Assembly (NCBI GenBank): GCA_022419385.1
Contig: JAJUBI010000005.1
Coordinates: forward strand, 3,038,001 to 3,102,000
DNA: 64,000 nucleotides
Reading direction: 5' to 3'
Source: Paraconiothyrium sp. Pb-2020
Taxonomy: Eukaryota; Ascomycota; Dothideomycetes; Pleosporales; Didymosphaeriaceae
The translations under genes and the position numbers were made by a program. The stretch's first letter is position 1; the number at the start of each line of letters is the position of its first letter. Shown here in pieces: positions 56,419-64,000 of this stretch. A model generated the notes under the pieces. That model saw only the letters and a program-made list of their open reading frames with translations. It had not been told where the DNA came from and did no database searches.

Positions 56419-56979
56419 ATGAGTGCCGCAGACCTCATAAACCTTACTCCCTTCGATCCTTTAAATGCCCAGACCTACAATGCACTTTGCCACTGTGGTT
56501 TAGTTCAGTACACAGTAACACTTTCACCACCGTTAGAGCAGCAGAAGATTGTTGAGTGTAACTGCTCGATTTGTATGAGGAATGGTTATCTGCTTGTGTA
56601 CCCGCAACGCGAGCACGTCAAGGTCACGAACGGGAAGGAGGCGCTCACGACGTACACTTTCGGGGCAAAGATGAATCTGCATCAATTTTGTGGTCGTTGT
56701 GGGAGCGCTGTATTCTTCGACCCGCAATTGCCGAAGCGTGGGCAGGACATCGATATCATGGGTGTGAATGTTAGGTTTGAACTCCAATGGGTTTTACAAT
56801 GTTGCTGAAAGGTTCTCTAGATTCGAATGTTCAAAGGGATCAAGTTGAAGGACTTTCACACGGTCCAGGCGGATGGATGGTACGTGATCGCTCTTTTTCT
56901 CTTGCTACAACTCTAGACGCTGATACTCGTTGTTCGCAGGAACGGATGGCCGTTCATAGATTCGGACTATCTGAAATGA
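56419..56979 (+). CDS. GFA/CENP-V-domain protein (zinc-binding, glutathione-dependent formaldehyde-activating type)
   Basis: Exons 56419-56769, 56821-56879 and 56940-56979, introns of 51 and 60 nt, 149 residues. The GFA zinc-binding pattern is present: CHCG near residue 24, CNCSIC near residue 49 and CGRCGS near residue 94. The C-terminus ends with the fold's usual pattern (GVNIRMFKGIKLKDF, DGWNGWPF). The open frame continues past the first donor for 12 codons and would give a truncated protein; splicing restores the family ending. Family members bind two zinc ions; the first studied one assists glutathione-formaldehyde adduct formation, but most fungal copies are uncharacterised. A TATA box lies upstream. 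Confidence 0.9.
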
Positions 56980-57299
56980 AGATATACACATTGACATTGG
57001 ATTGGGTTGCGACGGTGCGTGGATGATACCCAAAGTGGAAGGCTTCGATAGAAAGGAAAAAGCATAATTTCTGGTCTATCGACGAATATGCGTTGACGAT
57101 CAATGTACTTGTAGTAATTCCGAAGTATTTAATGGAACCCCCTTAAGTTCTGAGAACGCATAGGAAGTTGGACCGGGTGACAATAATCCATGTGGATGAG
57201 CGTTCCTAATGCCAAGAGGTGGTTTTGTGCCTCGGTGTATGCGGCAAGCTTCAACTTTTCGATCCCAGCATCCATCGCCGCGGTAAGGCGCGACTACCC

Positions 57300-58287
57300 A
57301 TGATGATGCGCCCACGCTTTCGCATAAAACCCCTTTCCATCGTACAGCGAACTGGTCACCAGAGAGGTAGCCCAAAACGATTCGCATCCTCCCAGCCTAC
57401 CGCCGCTCCAAGCTCTAGCGCACCAGCTATAAAACCGCGTCGCTCGCGCCTCTTATACGCATGGTACGGCCTCGTCCTCTTCGGCGGCGTCTCTGCCGGC
57501 CTCACACTCCGAAACTTCGTAACCCCTTCGCTTCCAGTCCCGGGGAGCCGCGAAGACGAACTTACCCTCGCCGCACTTTCCAAAGACGTCGAAGACCTCG
57601 ACGTTGTGAAATTCATGCGATCACGAATTGGGCCTGTAGACGAGTCTTCTGAAGCCAAGGAACGGAATGAATGGGTAGAGCTAGATGTCAAGACACACAT
57701 CACCGAATCAAAGGATAACGAGGGAAATCAGACACGCACGATCACGGGGCATGCACTGGCTGGGAGCAAGGGATTGGGGGTGCAACGGGCATTCTGGAAT
57801 TCTAAGACCAAGGAGTTAGTTGCTGTGGTGTGGATTGGGACGGCATTGAGCGGGTGGCCCACGATGGCGCACGGTGGAGCGATCGCGACTATCTTTGAGG
57901 ACTGCATGTCGAGGATGGTCGCAGGGCCTGAAGTGTCAATCGGTAGGCTGCTGTTGGCTTTAGCTAGATCGACCAAGTACTAATAGCTTCTGCGCAGACT
58001 CCGTCGCCCTACCGACATCGATGAGCATCACCTACGCCAAACCCACGTATAGCACGAACTTCTACATCCTCCGCGCGAACTACTCCAGGCCGAATCTTCC
58101 TCCGGCTGCACCGCCGCAAGACCCAGATCCACAGCCTGCGAAGTCGTGGTTACCGTCGTGGAAGGATCTTACGAAGAAGGAACAACCCAAAGAGGCGGCG
58201 AAGACGGTCGAGATAATTGGAACCTTGGAGAGCATAGAAGGGGAACTGTGTGTGAGGGTCAAGGGGACTTTCCCGGTGTCTGGTTGA
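57300..58287 (+). CDS. Mitochondrial HotDog-fold thioesterase-family protein
   Basis: Exons 57300-57942 and 57998-58287 join across a 55-nt intron (GTAGGC, branch TACTAAT, acceptor CAG), giving 310 residues. The N-terminus (MMMRPRFRIK ... RFASSQ) is basic and Ser-rich, a likely mitochondrial presequence, followed by one hydrophobic segment (LLYAWYGLVLFGGVSAGLTL). The HotDog core is seen as GWPTMAHGGAIATIFED, with the conserved His-Gly-Gly, and continues over the splice site into SITYAKPTYSTNFYILRA. The proline-rich insert in the last 60 residues (PPAAPPQDPDPQPAK) is characteristic of the Fmp10-like fungal group. The substrate is unknown; acyl-CoA hydrolysis is inferred from the family. Three adjacent ATG codons are available at the start. 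Confidence 0.86.
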
Positions 58288-61200
58288 AGATGGATCGACT
58301 ACTTGTACAACAATGATACCCAGGCTGTTGAAGCCTTCTGTTACGGTGTAAAAACTATCGTCTTTGCGAGGGCGGCGTGGATAGCCGACTTTCTCCTTAC
58401 ATCCTGCCATCGGAATTAGAGTGGAAAGGTCGGCGTTGTCCTGCCACGTGCTTTCATGCCTTTTTTTGTGGCAAACCTTCAAGATCGAAGCCGGTGTCCT
58501 ATGGCATGATAAATGCTAGTACGGCCGACCAATGGCCATAACTGATTCACCTCTTGTCTCACATGCCGCGTCCGTTCTCTGGACTTATAGGGGGTAATTG
58601 CGGTGTTCACCCCACCAAGATTTCCGCATCAAACGCTTCTCAGATGGAACGAGTATGAACGCCTATCGAAACAATTCAAGGTGCGTTTGACTATGTAACA
58701 CACCGCGACTTGGCCAGATAGAAAGCAGACAGGTGTCAGAAAATTGGATATTGCATGTTACCGAGTCTCCAGAGGTCGATAAACGTGTGGACCGGTCGTT
58801 GCTGTAGCTTGAGGTGAAGCGGATCTACCTGGGGAGTCATGCGCGTCGATGCCCCTATAATCTGATAATCTAAGTGGGTAACTCATGCTTACCAACCCTA
58901 GAGCCTGCGAGCATTCATCCCATAGTTTTGTAGAGTCGACTGTTTATGTCTTCTATACGGTCCAGTACTTGAATTTGTGTATTCACGAGGGTGGTGAATT
59001 GCTCCAACGATTTGAGGTGGTTTTTACTAGCGATTTGCTGCATTATATTCAACTTTGGGAGCGATACTGTCCAGCTGACAATTCATAATCCTTGTGGTTG
59101 AGGTGGTAAGCAACTTGAGATTACTTATCGGCTTCATGTTCGTTAGTCGAGCTTTCTACCGTTCGGCTATCTTCTTGTCACTAATACGAACGCAGTTCAT
59201 GTGCCCACGATATTGCCACGTTTCCCTAGACAGAAGATTTCGATCGTCTGGAGGTGCTCTAGCTGAGGTTTAGAAACTATTGTCGAAAAGTTGTTCACCT
59301 AGTGGATAAGGCGCTGGAGCTTGGGTGAACTCATGCTCAACATCGACTATATTACAGCTGTCCTCAGCTTCGCAGAGCTACATCAAACCACTCCTCTGCA
59401 GCAGTTTTTGACGATCGGAGCTTGGGCAGCAGATGTATCGTCCTGGCTCACGAATTAGCAAAGACGTTTACCTCTCAGAATCGAATTCGCAACTCACCCA
59501 AGCTTGTGGCAAGTAAGCGACGAGGCCGCATATCTCAGTATAGGTCCTGCGCTGATATTACCAATTACCAGAATGCTGCCGTATCATACAACAAATTGTT
59601 ACTTCTTCATGACAATGGCCGCATGGCTATATGCTTGAAAGTATGTGAAGAGAGTACCATTGATTTCAGACTTCCAGGTTGACGTGGAGAACCACGGTGT
59701 CGAGCCTCATGACTCCTCACCAGTCGAGATACTTCACTCCAGCAATCTGTAACGCTGCATTTGTGAAGTCCGCTGACATCACTGTGGAGGATGACTTGCT
59801 GAGATCATCCACCGACAGCACAATGATACTTTAAGATCCTAAGTACCAGGTACCCAGTCAAAAATAAGCATCTCGCAACCACCCGTTTTCTGCACTATCA
59901 GCCGCGGCGCGCATCTCAGGGCATATACTCAGTCATCTCGACGGTCGAAGATACGGGTACGCATATCTAGTGTTCTTATGTGAGGCATGGATCTGAGCCA
60001 GAACCTTTGTGACGGTAGAGGGATCCGTGATGTTTTTCGGGAGATGGAGAAAACACCCCGAAAGCTAAGAAATATCCACAACGGGCAATAACAGCATCCT
60101 GACGAGCTCCGACACAGGTAGTTGTCCGTTCACGTGATCCATGTAATTCAGCTGGTCCTTCGAGTTCTGGCAGCGATATATGAGACGAAGGACGGTTTGG
60201 TTCGGACGTGACGTATCTATTTCCAGTTGCAAATTTCAGAACTCCCGCATGCGACACTGGCCGAACTGGTACGGAGACGGCAGCCGTGCTGCTGTGGGTA
60301 GGTCACCTAGTTTAAAACGAGGCTGGTGATGCACGGGCCAGTGCGGCCGATCAGCGGCCACACCCGGGATGACGGCAGAAGCGACCCCACAGCATCGCAT
60401 GACACGTGCGTAAGCGCATGCATCGCTCCTCAGCTAATGAACCGCGGTCGCTTTCGTTTGGTTAGTGAGCAATGAATGGTCAAATAGCATCACCTGAGCA
60501 TCCCGCGGATGCAACGAGTTCTTAGGGCGGTCTGGCCGGGGATCGCGTAGCTGGTAGCATATAGAGCACGGTCGACGATTGGTTTCGTAGGCTAGCCTGG
60601 ATTCGAATATGGATGCTGACAATGATATCTCGATTCTTGTATCGAAACAAGATATATCAATGCTGAGATAGGAGACATATCCCATATTTGGACCAAGGAT
60701 TTCCACAAACGACGTCGAGGACGCAGACGGAGGCCCATCTTGAATGAAGATCCTAAGATCGCTCACCGCACTTTGTCGGTCTGAAAATAGCGCGCGTAGC
60801 TGCGGCACGTGTCATTGCAGAAAGTAGTGAAGCCAGATGCGATGACTTAAGTTGCGGATGTCGGCAGCCAAGTACTAACAAAACTTGGAGACAAATGTCA
60901 ACCATTACTGAGCGGCCGTATGAGGATCGCACGCCAGGATGCGATCCCAAAGATCCGGTTCCAAGGCATGGTCTTGCATCTGCCATGACAGGTTGTGCCA
61001 GCGCTAGTTTGGTGTGCCTAGCCGCCTTGACTGAGAGCTTGGTAGCAGTGTGGGTGCATGCAAGTTTGTCGTACAACCTCTGTAGACGTCTTCAAATCTG
61101 TATCATGGGCGTGATGGTATTTCCTTTGATAAAGGAGTTGAGGCGATCGTCGTGTTACATTGCCATGGCTCGATTGACAAATGCAAAGCATTGCTTTATA

Positions 61201-61648
61201 TATGAAGACGCTATCGTGCCGGTTCCGTGGAGCAGTGTAAGCCAAGTACCGAAAGTGTACCTTCCTTCAATACTAGTGTCTTAGGCTCGCGCTTCCCCCA
61301 GACGTTGACGTCCGCGCTGGATCAAACATGCGAGTCACGCCTGCAATGGCCGCGCCTACCTCCCAACACGCAACCTCCTCCAGCATTGGGATTCTCACTT
61401 ACTTTCATCTTCCCTCAGCATGATGTCGCTACTCGACTAAGACTAGGTCACGGTGATTTGCGATCAGCTTTTCTTGTACACCGGCTAATCATCCATTACC
61501 CCATCACCAGAGCATTGCTGCGTTCATTCAGCAAGAGAGGCTTCGCGCCTCTGCCACACCCCGGGATAGGCAAAACCACAGTATCACTTCGCCCTGCGCC
61601 GCGACAGCTCGCCAGCATAGCGACTTCCGCACCACCCTCGGGCTTCAG
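58288..61648. other. Gene-poor stretch
   Basis: About 3.4 kb without a supported gene. The open frames (for example 60895-61284 and 61227-61757 on the plus strand, 61076-60753 on the minus strand) have no domain; 61227-61757 runs into the next gene in another frame. The last few hundred bases are the promoter and leader of the Flc gene. Confidence 0.4.
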
Positions 61649-64000
61649 ATGGCATCCTCGTACAATATGGCTTCTCGACTGCCCCCCTTTGCATTCCTGC
61701 TCTTGGCCCTGGGATTCCTCGGTCCAGTCGTATCTGCCTTGCAAGAAGGGTATGTAGTCGGAACGATAGGAGGGCAGGAATACCTTGTCAGAGATGACCG
61801 GAGACCCTCGCTGTACACCCAGGATTTCGGCGACTGCATGGGGGGAAGCAGTATCAATGTCACTCGCTTCGATGCTGCATACTACAAGGACAATATGACC
61901 ATACTCTTCCACCTTGGTGGCGAAACAGATTTGAAGAACGAAACAATCATGAGCATGTCCTATCGTTGTCCAACTTGGAGATACAGGCTAAGTCAAACAG
62001 TGTATATCGGGGTGTTTGCCTACGGACAATCACGGTTCGACCTGACTTTCAATCCATGCAGCGCTAATATCGCAAGGTAAGACAGTAGTGGAACCCTGAG
62101 AACAGGCCTAACCCTCTCTAGCGCATGCCCGGTTATGGCTCGAACGCCTATCGAGGCGAGCGGCGTCATCCCTATCAGCCAGAACGACGTTGCTGGTATC
62201 CCCGAGATCGCTCTGTCTATCCCAGACTTCGAAGGCCAAGCCATCCTGAGGATTTTTTCCAATGCGACTCAGAGCGAAATTGGCTGCTATTCCGGTGTGG
62301 TGACCAATGGAAGTTCGTTTTCCCAGCCAGTGTGGGTCAGTTCCATCCTCGGAGCGTTCACCTTCATTGCTGTCGTTGCCTCCTTTACTACTGCCATCTA
62401 CGGGGAGAACGTACCTGATATGCGGAAGCATTATGCTCACTCATTCTCGGTTTCGATTGTCTTTGCCGTCTGGCAGCACATTTTCTTCAGTGGAGCGCTC
62501 TCTATGAATTGGCCTAGTGTGCTCGTCGCTTTCTGGAGCAACTACGCGTGGGCTGGTGGGATAATCTACATGGAGGCGATGCAGAATACAATCAACAATT
62601 TCATCGGTAGCAATAAAGGGAATACCTCGCACGTGGGTGCGGCCGGAACCGGCGTTGCGAACCCAAGCATCGGCGGTGGCTTTGATATCCAGAAGATCTA
62701 CAGGAGAAACGAGCTCCCTGAAGTTCCAAATGCTCTGGGGTCGGATGAGACCCTCGTAGATCGGTTTGGACAACTGATTACAAAGAGAGAGGTCTTTGAG
62801 AGATTGATGTCGAAGCGAGACACCCCCACTAATTCAAGCGCTTCATCTTGGTATGGTCACCCTGTAAGACCAGGGCTTCCTCTTCCTGGAAATTTTTCTG
62901 GTTTCGCCGGCACGCTGGCTCAGGAAAACATTCCCGCTTCGAACGCGTTCATGACAGGCTTCCTATGGTTCCTCGTCTTGGTTGCAGGGGTCGCTGTCTC
63001 TGTTGTGGCCTTCAAACTCCTTGTCGAAGGCATGAGGGTGACAAAGATGATGAAGCCCGACTGCCTGCTCTACTTTCGGAGGCATTGGCTCGGTTACACC
63101 ATGCTTGCCGTTCTCCGCACACTCTTCATTGGATTCTTTATGCTCATGTTTCTTACCCTTTTCCAGTTCAGCTACCTTAGCTCATCTGGGCCGATCGCTA
63201 TCGCCAGCGTTGTCTTTCTCACCATGCTGCTTGGTTTGGGCGGACTGGCTGGGTATGCGTGCTTCTACAAAATCCAGTTTGGCCGTTATACATCCGAACC
63301 GGACCGACTGAACATCGAAAAGAAAAAGTTGCTCAAAATGATTCCTTGGTACAAATTGGAACGCAATAGCGAGTTTCCACGCTCGGAGGACAAGTCATAT
63401 GTCGGCTCGGTTCGATGGTGGACAATCAGCCCCGCATCCGAAGAGCAGTCGGTGCATGATGATGACGGTTACACCAAGAGGTTCGGATGGCTTACAGCCC
63501 GCTTTCGTAGGACAAGGTGGTGGTTCTTCGCAGTCTGGCTCTTGTACGAATTCGCACGGGCTTGCTTCCTGGCCGCGGCGTCTGGGTCGCCAATGGTGCA
63601 GGTTTTTGGTCTCTTGGCGGTCGAGTTCATTGCATTCGTCGGGCTTGTCATCCTCCGTCCATTCGAAGGCCAGCGATTGAACGTCATTGCTGTGTACTTT
63701 CTTGGATTCAGCAAAGTTGTGACAGTCGCCCTCTCCGCTGCGTTCGACGTCCGGTTTGGCCTCCCACGCATCACCGCAACAGCCATTGGTATCGTTATGG
63801 TCGTCATCCAAGGTCTCCTTACAATCGCGGTCTTAATATGTATCATTCTAGGCGCCATTTCAAGCTATATGTCGGTGACGCGCAATCGCGACATGTTTCA
63901 TCCGAAGCGGTGGGTACCGATGCGCGAAAAGTACCTCGAGCATCTGGAGTTCAAGGTGAAGGATATTCCGCGACCACCAAAGCCAAAGCCGGAAACTGTA
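61649..64000 (+). CDS. TRP-like Flc-family membrane protein, 3' end beyond the window
   Basis: Exon 1 is 61649-62076 and exon 2 is 62122-64000 (45-nt intron, branch CCTAACC), open to the last base: 768 residues so far, incomplete at the C-terminus. Residues 1-30 are a signal peptide (PPFAFLLLALGFLGPVVS; a second ATG at 61667 is possible). Residues about 30-205 form the extracellular ML-like domain with several cysteines and NxT/NxS sites. After it come about nine hydrophobic helices (for example WVSSILGAFTFIAVVA, FLWFLVLVAGVAVSVVAF, IAIASVVFLTMLLGLGG, ILRPFEG). The family, founded by yeast Flc proteins, was linked to FAD import into the ER and to calcium-dependent signalling, and is distantly related to TRP channels. 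The motif ILRPFEGQRLN is typical of this group. Confidence 0.93.

Overview
The window is nuclear DNA of a filamentous ascomycete (Pezizomycotina; the class is not proven, a dothideomycete would fit). Evidence: many short GT-AG introns (about 47-190 nt) with CTAAC/CTGAC-like branch points, a HET-domain protein, a Gin4/Hsl1-type kinase with a KA1 tail, a mitochondrial ARG8 aminotransferase, a cytochrome P450, a GFA-fold protein, a TRP-like Flc protein and a fungal-type L24e ribosomal protein. Most genes are interrupted, so the models below were joined by hand from donor, branch-point, acceptor and reading phase.

Layout. 0.2-7 kb: a PPIE-like RRM protein (+), a MLRQ/NDUFA4-type protein (-) and COX12 (+) sharing a 282-bp divergent promoter, then a RasGEF (-) with an N-terminal degenerate Ras-like domain. 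8-17 kb: a serine-rich disordered protein (-), a HET-domain protein (-), ARG8 (-) and a DUF2470 membrane protein (-). 17.9-22.2 kb: two tandem paralogues with the same C-terminal signature, then a coiled-coil gene, all (+). 24-31 kb: DPH1 (+), an intron-containing tRNA-Tyr (+), a small repeat protein (-) and a P450 (-). 33-38 kb: an FMN-dependent alpha-hydroxyacid dehydrogenase (+), an unknown protein with an acidic tail (+) and RPL24 (-). 39-47 kb: a large Gin4/Hsl1-type kinase (-) and a C2H2 zinc-finger factor (-) with a long leader almost free of ATG. 48-56.3 kb is gene-poor. 56.4-58.3 kb: a GFA protein (+) and a HotDog thioesterase (+). 61.6-64 kb: an Flc/TRP-like channel (+) that runs off the window.

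Functional links are few, as usual in fungal genomes. The clearest is the head-to-head MLRQ/COX12 pair, both tied to cytochrome oxidase, both with introns that isolate microexons (16, 13 and probably 3 nt). I saw no secondary-metabolite cluster, CRISPR array, rRNA or intact transposon. The best candidates for something new are the microexon respiratory pair, the 1.16-kb ATG-free leader of the zinc-finger gene, the pseudo-GTPase/RasGEF fusion, the tandem GDLTL family with alternative 3' exons, and a near-perfect 44-nt hairpin at 23.6 kb.
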